Source of the DNA: COE1 sp036310845
GTDB lineage: Bacteria > Bacillota > Clostridia > Lachnospirales > Lachnospiraceae
DNA length: 16,663 nucleotides
Direction of reading: 5' to 3'
NCBI GenBank assembly: GCA_036310845.1
Contig: JAXJRB010000202.1
Location: 1 to 16,663, forward strand
Positions 1 through 6,922 of the stretch are shown here, in pieces (within the stretch, counting starts at the first letter, position 1; each line of letters starts with the position of its first letter). The notes beneath the pieces are model-generated. The model was not told the origin of the DNA. It was given only the letters and a program-made list of their open reading frames with translations, and made no database searches. Both the position numbers and the translations under genes were made by a program.

Positions 1-990
1 AAAGCTTAATTCTGTATCACTACATGATACTAGCTTTACTTCTGTTCCTCCTATTGTTACATGCATCTTGCTTGATGATGCAAAGTTCTGACCTGTTACC
101 GTTACCTTCTGATTCGTCAATTCTTCTCCACTTGATGGGCTGATTCCTGTTACTGTCAATGGAGTATTATTCACTACTGTTGTACATTCATACTGAATAG
201 TTTGGATCTCTTGGGTATCTGTTCGCATTATTACTACATCATATACACCTGCTACAAAGGTATTCGGCACATAGAAGCTTAATTCTGTATCACTACATGA
301 TACCAGCTTTACTTCTGTTCCTCCTATTGTTACATGCATCTTGCTTGATGATGCAAAGTTCTGACCTGTTACCGTTACCTTCTGATTTGTCAATTCTTCT
401 CCACTTGATGGACTGATTCCTGTTACTGTCAGTGGAGTATTATTCACTACTGTTGTACATTCATACTGAGTACTTTGAGTCTCTTGGGTATCTGTTCGCG
501 TTATTACTACATCATATACGCCTGCTACAAAGGTATTCGGCACATAAAAGCTTAATTCTGTATCACTACATGATACTAGCTTTACTTCTGTTCCTCCTAT
601 TGTTACATGCATCTTGCTTGATGATGCAAAGTTCTGACCTGTTACCGTTACCTTCTGATTCGTCAGTTCTTCTCCGCTTGATGGAGTGATTCCTATTACC
701 GTCAAAGGAGTATTATTTACCTCGGTTGTAAATTCGTATTGTACTGTTGCTGTTTTATTCAGTTTGCTATTAGTAATTATAATATCATATATTCCTGCTG
801 CAAACGTATTTGGTACATAGAAACTTAATTCTGTATCGCTACATGATACCAATTTTACCTCTGTTCCTCCTACTGTCACTGTCATCTTACTTGATGATGC
901 AAAATTAGTACCCGCAATCGTCACTTTTTGATTTTCATATTCAACGCTGCTTGCAGGAGTAACGCTAGAAATCGTCATATCAGGAACATC
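1..990 (-). repeat. Tandem 273-bp (91-aa) repeats encoding TIG/IPT-like domains
   Basis: A block recurs with an exact 273-bp period; equivalent bases are at 2, 275, 548 and 821. Protein repeats are residues 517-607 (nt 990-718), 608-698 (717-445), 699-789 (444-172) and 790-846+ (171-1, cut by the edge). The three distal units are nearly identical in DNA and protein and differ mainly in the stretch after YDVVI. The 990-718 unit is clearly diverged but keeps period and motifs (SSKM, VGGTEVKL, SCSDTELSFYVPNTF). A more divergent 89-aa relative precedes it (about 1257-991). The identity gradient suggests recent amplification of the distal copies. Confidence 0.93.
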
Positions 991-2538
991 CTTCGGTAAA
1001 TAAGTATATTGTCCTGTATATTGAGTTCCATCTCTATCCGTTATTACGATATCAACATCTCCTGCTCCAAATGAATTTGGCACATAGAATGCTAACGAAT
1101 TTTTATTCTTTGTATCATAGCTAACTACTTTTACAACAGTTCCCCCTACCGTTACTGTAAGTTGTGTTGCCTTTTTAGCTGTCAAGGTAATTCCTGTAAC
1201 AGTTACCTTGGCACTCTTATACTCTAATCCACTGTCAGGAGTTACCGTCATAGGTGGGATTGGCGTTGATGAAATAAAATTTACAGCTAATGGTGCACTT
1301 ACCTGTCCATCAGGATTTGTTACTGTAATGGTATCTGTTCCAACAACATGTGCAGGCATTGTAAAAGTAATCTGATTATTTGAAATCACTGCATTGGAAA
1401 TCGCTGTTGAGCCAAGATTAACTATCGCACTGTCATTAATATAATTTCCTGTAATTACAACCTGTTCGCCACCTGCTATATCAAAATCCGTTTGATTAAT
1501 AGAAATGATTTCAGGAGAATGCTTATTCACCGTAATCGCAACCTTATCCAAAACAATACTCTTGCTTCCACCAGTATAAGAAGTATATACTACGCTTCCT
1601 GAAGAAACATGATTATATATACCAGGAACTGTATTTCCCTTTACTTTCAACTGATAGGTTAGATGTACTATACCTTTTCCTAGTTGATTCATATCCCAAC
1701 GCAGCTTTTGACCGTTAATATATGGCTGGGGTATATTACTATCTGTTGAACCAGCAACTAACTCAAACTGATCACTTATTACCTGTGATACTACAACATT
1801 CTTTGCATTTGCATAACCGATTTTCTCAGAAATTTTCTGATATACATCTGGCAAACCACTTGAAGGCCATACAAAGTAGTGATCCGCTTCTGAAGTTGCC
1901 ATCTTCATCAAATTTTGATTAGCTGCACTTGTCTGACTACTAGTTAACGCAACTGTATAGAATGAATAACCATTCGCTTTTGCCCTTTCCGCAGCCTGTA
2001 ATGCCAATGCCAAATCATCCGCTTCACCGTCTGTCATCAAAACAATAGAACCTTCTGCACTGCTTCTCTTTCCTGCAAGAAGTTCTACCGCTTTATCAAC
2101 AGCTAAATCAATCCTAGTCGTTCCAGTACTTGTAAGAGTATCAATATACTCTTTTAATTTATCTTTATTCGTTGTTATCTCATATGATGATACTGTGCTT
2201 TCATAATCTACGATACCAATACGATGTGTTGTCAAATCTACCAAATCTACAAAATCTTTCGCAGCAGTAATCATATCACTTAAATAACTACTCATACTAC
2301 CCGAACGGTCAATCACTAATATAACATCATTCGGCATAACTTTGCCTTCATATGGAATTCCTTCCAATGTAATATCAACATTTACCACTTCATCTTCATA
2401 AATACTTGTTGGTGTTACCGAAATACTCGCCTTCACTTGATCATCATCTGCTGCATTTACAGGTGATACAGGCACTAATGCACAGATTAAGCATAACACC
2501 AAAAAAGCAGACCATAGCCTTTTTATATTAATATGCAT
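1..2538 (-). CDS. Secreted vWA-domain surface protein with tandem TIG/IPT-like repeats (C-terminus beyond window)
   Basis: The frame is open from the ATG at 2538 to base 1, giving 846 codons with no stop, so the C-terminus and any cell-wall anchor lie outside. The start has a GGAGG 8 bases upstream. Residues 1-30 form a signal peptide: K/R near the start, a hydrophobic core, and a probable cut after VNA-A. A von Willebrand A domain spans roughly residues 70-245 with an intact metal site: D77-x-S79-x-S81 (DRSGSM), Thr140/141 and Asp170 (MTDGE). A linker and one divergent IPT/TIG-like domain (about 335-420) follow, then a divergent repeat, then 91-residue repeats starting at residues 517, 608, 699 and 790. 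vWA domains of this type usually bind ligand through a metal ion, and IPT/TIG repeats are immunoglobulin-like stalks, so an extracellular adhesin or matrix-binding role is inferred. The ligand is unknown. It lies directly behind flagellin 1 and its terminator, suggesting linked expression. Confidence 0.9.
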   Translation of the reverse strand, partial: MHINIKRLWSAFLVLCLICALVPVSPVNAADDDQVKASISVTPTSIYEDEVVNVDITLEGIPYEGKVMPNDVILVIDRSGSMSSYLSDMITAAKDFVDLVDLTTHRIGIVDYESTVSSYEITTNKDKLKEYIDTLTSTGTTRIDLAVDKAVELLAGKRSSAEGSIVLMTDGEADDLALALQAAERAKANGYSFYTVALTSSQTSAANQNLMKMATSEADHYFVWPSSGLPDVYQKISEKIGYANAKNVVVSQVISDQFELVAGSTDSNIPQPYINGQKLRWDMNQLGKGIVHLTYQLKVKGNTVPGIYNHVSSGSVVYTSYTGGSKSIVLDKVAITVNKHSPEIISINQTDFDIAGGEQVVITGNYINDSAIVNLGSTAISNAVISNNQITFTMPAHVVGTDTITVTNPDGQVSAPLAVNFISSTPIPPMTVTPDSGLEYKSAKVTVTGITLTAKKATQLTVTVGGTVVKVVSYDTKNKNSLAFYVPNSFGAGDVDIVITDRDGTQYTGQYTYLPKDVPDMTISSVTPASSVEYENQKVTIAGTNFASSSKMTVTVGGTEVKLVSCSDTELSFYVPNTFAAGIYDIIITNSKLNKTATVQYEFTTEVNNTPLTVIGITPSSGEELTNQKVTVTGQNFASSSKMHVTIGGTEVKLVSCSDTELSFYVPNTFVAGVYDVVITRTDTQETQSTQYECTTVVNNTPLTVTGISPSSGEELTNQKVTVTGQNFASSSKMHVTIGGTEVKLVSCSDTELSFYVPNTFVAGVYDVVIMRTDTQEIQTIQYECTTVVNNTPLTVTGISPSSGEELTNQKVTVTGQNFASSSKMHVTIGGTEVKLVSCSDTELSF

Positions 2539-2576
2539 ATTATTTTCCTCCTCTTAAAAGTCCTCGAAACAGAAGA

Positions 2577-2595
2577 AGCCGGTTTGAAACCGGCT
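2577..2595 (-). terminator. Hairpin terminator after flagellin 1
   Basis: An 8-bp perfect stem (AGCCGGTT / AACCGGCT, 2577-2584 and 2588-2595) has a 3-base loop and is followed in the minus direction by a pyrimidine-rich TTCTTCTGTTTC run. It lies 54 bases past the flagellin 1 stop and only 39 bases before the vWA start codon. The U-tract is imperfect, so partial read-through into the vWA gene is plausible. Confidence 0.7.
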
Positions 2596-2648
2596 CCTCC
2601 CTTTAATTAATGTACATTATGATAATATCTTATTGTTAGATACCTTCA

Positions 2649-4274
2649 TTATCCTAAGATAGAAAGTACACCCTGGTTAGACTGGTTAGCCTGTGCAAGC
2701 ATTGACTGACCTGCCTGAGAAAGGATATTAGCGTTAGAGTACTTAACCATCTCTTCTGCCATATCTGTATCACGGATTGCAGATTCAGCAGCCTGAGTAT
2801 TCTCAACGATATTGTCAAGATTCTTAATAGTATGCTCTAATCTGTTCTGAACAGCACCAAGAGCAGATCTCTGTGTAGATACCTTCTGTAATGCTTCTGC
2901 AATAACATCGATTGCATCTGTAGCATTGTCACCTGTTTCATCAACGATACCAACTGCTGTACTAGATAACTTGTTAACTCCAAGAGCTGCTGCTGACATA
3001 GATTGGATGTTTGTAGCAATCTTATTAGTTCTTGCAGAATCAGCACCTACATGTAAGCTGAAGCTTAAATCAGCTGTAACTTCTGCAGTATTCTTGGTAG
3101 TATACTCACCAATACCATCAGCATCAACAGCCTGTGTCGCCTGAGAATCTGAGTAGAGTCCACCAGTATATGCACCATTCTCATCAAAATACTTATTTAG
3201 TGCAATACCTGATACTTCATCACCATCTGCATTATACAGCTTCTTCATAGACTCATTAGCCTTCAAGTCAGTATCTGCTAATGCATTAGCCTGATAATCA
3301 GTATCAATGTCATCGTCTTTACCACCTGCAAATGTTAATACTCTGAAATTATCCTTCATCTCAGCAAAATCAACATCTGTTCCATCTGTTTCTACATTTT
3401 TCAGATAATCAGATAAATCCTGACCTGCTGCAATTCTAGTAATCTCGCTTGTATCTGTATTCAGGATATATGTATCCTTATCGTCTTTGGATGTAATAAT
3501 ACCTGTATCCTCATCAAACTCCAACTTTGCTGCATCTAGTTCAACATTCTTAAATGCGACATAATCTTCGCTTGCATCAAGATTTGTAATAGCACCTGTT
3601 ATTGTTCCATTATTACCAACTGTTACATCTCCATCTCCTGCGCCGAAATACTTTGTAAAATCATCACCCTTAGAAATAACATCGGCTGTTAATGGAGAAC
3701 TAGATGTTGCTGATGCGATAGATGCAGATACCATATAAACGTTATCATTACTAATATAATCAACCTTTTTCTCAACAGAGTCTTTGTTGCTACCAAGGTT
3801 CGTTGTGTAAGTTACTGCATAGTTAGCTGTATAAACCTTTGATGTTGCCTTTGTTGAATCACCCTTTAACAAATATGTTTCGTTAAACTTGGTTGTCTCA
3901 GCAACACGGTCGATTTCAGTTACTAACTGATCAATTTCATCCTGAATATACTGACGGTCTGTTGTAGAGTTTGTTCCGTTAGCTGCCTGAACTGCTAATT
4001 CGTTCATTCTCTGTAACATATCGGTAACTTCTTGTAAAGCACCTTCAGCTGTCTGTACAGATGAAATACCATCTTCTGCGTTTGCAGATGCCTGATCAAG
4101 ACCTCTAATCTGCTTTCTCATCTTTTCAGAAATAGAAAGACCAGCTGCATCATCTGCTGCACGGTTAATCTTATAACCTGAAGAAAGCTTTTCTGTAGAG
4201 CCTGCTACTGTACCCTGTGTAATACCTAACATTCTGTTTGAGTTCATTGCCTGTAAATTGTGCTGTACGATCAT
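2649..4274 (-). CDS. fliC: Flagellin 1 (filament subunit)
   Basis: This is a secreted structural subunit of the flagellar filament, 541 aa. The chosen start (M-I-V-Q-H-N-L) has AAGGAGG 8 bases upstream; an in-frame ATG 16 codons earlier would translate through the ribosome site and is rejected. Residues 1-139 are the conserved N-terminal D0/D1 helices (KLSSGYKINRAADDAAGLSIS at 29-49, QRMNELAVQAANG at 88-100). Residues about 140-430 are a variable, acidic, Asp/Thr-rich surface region. The last ~110 residues are the C-terminal D1/D0 region, ending SILG. The segment matching the TLR5-recognised part of enterobacterial flagellin (QR-x-x-EL-x-VQ-x-AN) is retained. It is longer than minimal Firmicute flagellins because of the central insert. 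It is transcribed separately, with two upstream sigma-28 promoters, a CsrA-type leader hairpin and its own terminator. The family is certain; the symbol is generic because two paralogues occur. Confidence 0.97.
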   Translation of the reverse strand: MIVQHNLQAMNSNRMLGITQGTVAGSTEKLSSGYKINRAADDAAGLSISEKMRKQIRGLDQASANAEDGISSVQTAEGALQEVTDMLQRMNELAVQAANGTNSTTDRQYIQDEIDQLVTEIDRVAETTKFNETYLLKGDSTKATSKVYTANYAVTYTTNLGSNKDSVEKKVDYISNDNVYMVSASIASATSSSPLTADVISKGDDFTKYFGAGDGDVTVGNNGTITGAITNLDASEDYVAFKNVELDAAKLEFDEDTGIITSKDDKDTYILNTDTSEITRIAAGQDLSDYLKNVETDGTDVDFAEMKDNFRVLTFAGGKDDDIDTDYQANALADTDLKANESMKKLYNADGDEVSGIALNKYFDENGAYTGGLYSDSQATQAVDADGIGEYTTKNTAEVTADLSFSLHVGADSARTNKIATNIQSMSAAALGVNKLSSTAVGIVDETGDNATDAIDVIAEALQKVSTQRSALGAVQNRLEHTIKNLDNIVENTQAAESAIRDTDMAEEMVKYSNANILSQAGQSMLAQANQSNQGVLSILG

Positions 4275-4282
4275 AATTATTT

Positions 4283-4321
4283 CCTCCTTGAAATATGAAA
4301 TCCTGCGACTTCCTTGCCGCA
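4283..4321 (-). promoter_or_regulatory. Flagellin 1 leader: CsrA-type hairpin plus GGA in the ribosome site
   Basis: At 4304-4321 the minus strand folds into a 6-bp stem (TGCGGC / GTCGCA, one G-U pair) with the six-base loop AAGGAA, so the CsrA core A-N-GGA sits in the loop. The Shine-Dalgarno AAGGAGG at 4283-4289 carries a second A-N-GGA. Two ATGGA motifs lie just upstream (about 4337-4348). CsrA is known to bind such paired sites in the Bacillus subtilis hag leader and block initiation until FliW removes it. CsrA and FliW are both encoded in this window, and the same hairpin occurs before flagellin 2. CsrA binding is inferred. Confidence 0.75.
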
Positions 4322-4481
4322 TTGTGTTTCCTCGCGTTCCTCCATTCCATTGTCAGAATCTCCGAGGCTGGTGTCATGAGAACTATAAGTCGGCCGCCTC
4401 TGTGTTCTTCTACACCATTGGTAAGTATCTCTATTCAGTTTTTGTTGGAAGCTAAGTGTTTTACTTTGCTTCTTACTATAT

Positions 4482-4509
4482 ATATCGGTACTAAAGGACT
4501 ATTTCTTTA
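4482..4509 (-). promoter_or_regulatory. Sigma-28 (SigD/FliA-type) promoter P1 of flagellin 1
   Basis: Minus strand reads TAAA (4509-4506), a 17-base spacer, then CCGATAT (4488-4482), close to the flagellar sigma consensus TAAA-N15-GCCGATA. It is about 210 bases upstream of the flagellin 1 start. A 6-bp inverted repeat (GGACTA 4496-4501 / TAGTCC 4508-4513) overlaps the -35 element and might be an operator. Confidence 0.75.
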
Positions 4510-4743
4510 GTCCGTTATATAACTTTTTTATTATTTTTATGCTTTTGTTTATTTCAAATTTGTAAGGCACAAAAATAAGAACATGTACATAAATCACCTA
4601 CTCCTAGCAATTCTATGACTGTCCTTATACATTAATTACGATATATCACAGATATTCTCTGCTATTATCCCTTATACTCCCAAACTACTTCTACCAAATA
4701 CGCCTTACTCCATCAGCTGTATTTGATTTCCTTCACATATTAT

Positions 4744-4770
4744 ATATCGGCTCTGGTTTCTAAAACTTTA
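4744..4770 (-). promoter_or_regulatory. Sigma-28 promoter P2 of flagellin 1 (near-perfect consensus)
   Basis: Minus strand reads TAAA (4770-4767), then 15 bases, then GCCGATAT (4751-4744), the best sigma-28 match in the window. It lies about 470 bases upstream of the flagellin 1 start, so the transcript would have a long leader that passes P1. Confidence 0.8.
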
Positions 4771-4832
4771 GCCTTTTTGTAAAAAAAGTTCCCTCAATCT
4801 TTTTTTACTATATAAACTTTCCTTCTGTTATT

Positions 4833-4861
4833 ATTTTACTATATTGTTCAAAAAATTGCAA
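4833..4861 (-). promoter_or_regulatory. Possible sigma-A promoter upstream of flagellin 1
   Basis: TTGCAA (4861-4856), a 17-base spacer and TAAAAT (4838-4833) resemble a housekeeping promoter with matches of 4/6 and 5/6. It sits just after the flagellin 2 terminator in very AT-rich DNA, where chance matches are common. Confidence 0.3.
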
Positions 4862-4890
4862 CAATTTTCTGTTTATTTTGATTTATATTT

Positions 4891-4918
4891 GAAAAAGCCG
4901 GATTACTCCGGCTTTTTC
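4891..4918 (-). terminator. Strong intrinsic terminator after flagellin 2
   Basis: A 12-bp perfect stem (GAAAAAGCCGGA 4891-4902 / TCCGGCTTTTTC 4907-4918) has a 4-base loop. The symmetrical A/T flanks put a U-tract on either strand's transcript. It begins 30 bases beyond the flagellin 2 stop and separates the two flagellin genes. Confidence 0.92.
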
Positions 4919-4947
4919 CCTTACCATTTTCATTCTCTAACAATAAA

Positions 4948-6576
4948 TTAACCAAGAATAGACATTACTCCCTGATTAGCCTGATTAGCCTGTGCAAGCA
5001 TAGACTGACCTGCCTGAGACAGAATGTTTGCATTAGAGTATGCAACCATTTCTTCTGCCATATCCGTATCACGAATCTGACTCTCAGCTGCTGTGGTATT
5101 TTCAACAATATTATCGAGGTTCTTGATGGTATGCTCTAATCTGTTCTGAACTGCACCAAGAACAGATCTCTGCGTAGATACCTTCTGCAATGCATTTGCA
5201 ATAACATCAATCGCATCTGTTGCATTATCGCCTGTTTTATCCACAATTCCTACTGAATTGCTCTTAAGCTTATTAATACCCAATGCTGCTGCTGACATAG
5301 ACTGAATATTCGTATAAATCTTATTTGTTCTTGCTGAATCTGCGCCTACATGAAGACTAAACTCCAAATCCGCAGTTGCCTCTGCAGTATTCTTAGTAAT
5401 GTAATCCATCAATGCATATGTTGCATTATTACCATCTTCTACTGCTTTTGTCGCTTGTGAATCAGCATATAGTCCACCTGTATAGTTTCCATTTTCATCA
5501 AAATAATTATTTAATGCAATTCCGGAAATCTCCTCGCCATCAGCATTATAAAGCTTCTGCATAGATTCATTTCCCTTAAAATCTTCCACTCCAACTACAG
5601 ATGTTCCACCGATAGAGTTATCTACATCATTATCAGTATTTCCACCTGCCCACGCAAGTAGTCTATATTGGTCTTTCATTTCTGCGAAAGATACCAATCC
5701 ACCTGCCGGGTCAGCAGTTTCAATATTCTGCATATAAGAAGATAAATCTTCCCCCGCCTGAACTCTAATAACCGTATCGGTCTCTGTATCAAGAATATAA
5801 GTATCCAATCCAGCATCAGACGTAAGCAAACCATCGGTAAAATCTAAATCCTGAGGTACTAATGCAGTATTAACAAATGCAACATATTTATCTTCATCAA
5901 TAACTACATTATTCGTTTCAGCATTATCAATTACTTCACCAGACTGTAAATACTTTGTCACATCATCACCTGCCTTGAATGTATCTGCAGACAAAGGCAT
6001 ATTTTCTGTCATAGAAGAAATTGAACTTGATACAATATATAAATTATCAAGACCATTATAATCTATCTTCTTTGTTACTGCTCCTGAATTACTTCCAAGA
6101 TTGGTTGTATATGTAACTGCATAATTTACCGTATATACCTTCGTAGTAGCCTTGCTGTCATCACCCTTTAACAGGTATGTCTCATTGAACTTAGTTGTCT
6201 CTGCAACTCTATCGATTTCTGTTACTAGCTGATCGATTTCGTCCTGGATATACTGACGATCTGTTGTAGAGTTTGTTCCATTTGCAGCCTGAACTACTAA
6301 TTCATTCATTCTCTGAAGCATATCGGTAACTTCCTGCAAAGCACCTTCTGCTGTCTGTACAGAGGAGATACCATCTTCTGCGTTTGCAGATGCCTGATCA
6401 AGACCTCTCATCTGCTTTCTCATTTTTTCGGAAATAGAAAGTCCTGCTGCATCATCTGCTGCACGGTTAATTCTATAACCACTGGAAAGCTTCTCTGTTG
6501 AACCTGCCACCTTCTTTGTTGTAATGCCTAACATTCTGTTAGAATTCATTGCCATTAAATTGTGCTGTACTACCAT
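4948..6576 (-). CDS. fliC: Flagellin 2 (filament subunit, paralogue of flagellin 1)
   Basis: This 542-aa flagellin starts M-V-V-Q-H-N-L with AAGGAGG 8 bases upstream; an ATG nine codons earlier lies before the ribosome site and is rejected. Residues 1-139 differ from flagellin 1 at only eight positions (2, 8, 20-22, 35, 56, 94). The C-terminal D1/D0 part is also nearly the same, ending QGVMSILG. The central region (about 140-435) is clearly diverged. Position 94, in the segment equivalent to the TLR5-binding helix, is Val (NELVVQ) where flagellin 1 has the usual Ala (NELAVQ). It has a leader hairpin like that of flagellin 1 and a strong terminator, but no recognisable sigma-28 promoter upstream. 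It presumably co-assembles with or alternates with flagellin 1. Confidence 0.97.
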   Translation of the reverse strand: MVVQHNLMAMNSNRMLGITTKKVAGSTEKLSSGYRINRAADDAAGLSISEKMRKQMRGLDQASANAEDGISSVQTAEGALQEVTDMLQRMNELVVQAANGTNSTTDRQYIQDEIDQLVTEIDRVAETTKFNETYLLKGDDSKATTKVYTVNYAVTYTTNLGSNSGAVTKKIDYNGLDNLYIVSSSISSMTENMPLSADTFKAGDDVTKYLQSGEVIDNAETNNVVIDEDKYVAFVNTALVPQDLDFTDGLLTSDAGLDTYILDTETDTVIRVQAGEDLSSYMQNIETADPAGGLVSFAEMKDQYRLLAWAGGNTDNDVDNSIGGTSVVGVEDFKGNESMQKLYNADGEEISGIALNNYFDENGNYTGGLYADSQATKAVEDGNNATYALMDYITKNTAEATADLEFSLHVGADSARTNKIYTNIQSMSAAALGINKLKSNSVGIVDKTGDNATDAIDVIANALQKVSTQRSVLGAVQNRLEHTIKNLDNIVENTTAAESQIRDTDMAEEMVAYSNANILSQAGQSMLAQANQANQGVMSILG

Positions 6577-6584
6577 AATCATTT

Positions 6585-6625
6585 CCTCCTTGAAATTAAA
6601 CATATTTGTGCGACTTCCCTGCCGC
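6585..6625 (-). promoter_or_regulatory. Flagellin 2 leader: CsrA-type hairpin plus GGA in the ribosome site
   Basis: At 6610-6625 a 5-bp stem (GCGGC / GTCGC, one G-U pair) holds the six-base loop AGGGAA, which contains A-N-GGA. The Shine-Dalgarno AAGGAGG lies at 6585-6591. Stem sequence, loop size and distance to the ribosome site match the flagellin 1 leader although bases further upstream differ, which supports a conserved CsrA target. Binding itself is inferred. Confidence 0.75.
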
Positions 6626-6682
6626 TGTTAATAGTAGTTTCTCTCTTTACTCTTTTGGTAAGCATTATGAAATTGTAATTTT

Positions 6683-6713
6683 GTGCCGTTAAAGCATACT
6701 GCTATACCGGCAC
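6683..6713 (-). promoter_or_regulatory. Nested stem-loop in the flagellin 2 leader
   Basis: GTGCCG (6683-6688) pairs with CGGCAC (6708-6713), and inside it AGCA pairs with TGCT around a 3-base loop. On the minus strand it is followed by AAAATTAC, so it is not an intrinsic terminator. It may be an mRNA stability or regulatory hairpin; the role is unknown. Confidence 0.35.
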
Positions 6714-6741
6714 GCTTTATATAGAAACGGATGGAATGCAG

Positions 6742-6773
6742 AAGAGGAAGTAGCCATAGGCGTACTTCCTCTT
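6742..6773 (-). terminator. Inverted repeat, possible terminator of the flaG-fliD-fliS unit
   Basis: An 11-bp perfect stem (AAGAGGAAGTA 6742-6752 / TACTTCCTCTT 6763-6773) encloses a 10-base loop that can itself pair GCC with GGC. It lies 150 bases past the chaperone stop codon. The minus-strand tail (CTGCATTCC) lacks a clear U-tract, so termination is uncertain and the stem could instead be a leader element of flagellin 2. Confidence 0.45.
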
Positions 6774-6871
6774 GTCTTGTCCGTTTTATATACTTGTTCT
6801 AACAAGAATCGATACCCCTTTACATGCTTTGGTCATGTTCTGTATTCTTTATCCAATAGCATGTTTTACAC

Positions 6872-6901
6872 ACTATATCCATCCTTGTCTTCTGTAATCA
6901 A
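6872..6901 (-). promoter_or_regulatory. Possible sigma-A promoter for flagellin 2
   Basis: TTGATT (6901-6896), an 18-base spacer and TATAGT (6877-6872) give 4/6 and 5/6 matches. The site lies about 300 bases upstream of the flagellin 2 start, before the 6742-6773 inverted repeat. It is the best candidate found in the absence of a sigma-28 motif, but weak. Confidence 0.28.
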
Positions 6902-6922
6902 GCTATCCATGCCTGATTCCTG

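Larger units (their letters stand above)
4322..4890. other. Gene-free promoter/leader region of flagellin 1
   Basis: This AT-rich stretch lies between the flagellin 2 terminator and the flagellin 1 leader hairpin. It holds P1, P2 and a weak sigma-A-like site. The 230 bases between P1 and P2 carry no convincing gene. The only translatable item is a 13-codon frame on the minus strand (4590-4549, peptide MYMFLFLCLTNLK) with AGGAG about 10 bases upstream, too short to call. No tRNA or known riboswitch core was recognised. Confidence 0.6.
6577..6922. other. Gene-free region between the chaperone gene and flagellin 2
   Basis: These 346 bases hold the flagellin 2 leader, two inverted repeats (6683-6713 and 6742-6773) and one weak sigma-A-like site. 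No TAAA-N15-17-CCGATAT match was found on the minus strand; the nearest -10-like string, GCCGGTAT (6711-6704), lacks a TAAA at proper spacing. No gene, tRNA or known riboswitch core was recognised. Confidence 0.6.

Noticed and set aside
1..990. CRISPR array or insertion-sequence repeats at the left edge
   Set aside because: The 273-bp period is an exact multiple of three, stays in frame with the vWA protein, and encodes 91-aa domains; there are no spacers or transposase.
4171..4377. 68-codon minus-strand frame overlapping the flagellin 1 start
   Set aside because: It runs through the leader hairpin and ribosome site and into flagellin 1 in another frame; composition is not protein-like and no ribosome site precedes it.
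6704..6711. GCCGGTAT as a sigma-28 -10 element for flagellin 2
   Set aside because: The only nearby TAAA is five to six bases upstream and nothing TAAA-like is found at 15-17 bases.
6683..6713. c-di-GMP riboswitch before flagellin 2
   Set aside because: The nested stem-loop lacks the conserved GEMM core strings (such as the ACGCAAAGCC-like segment), so only a generic hairpin is reported.
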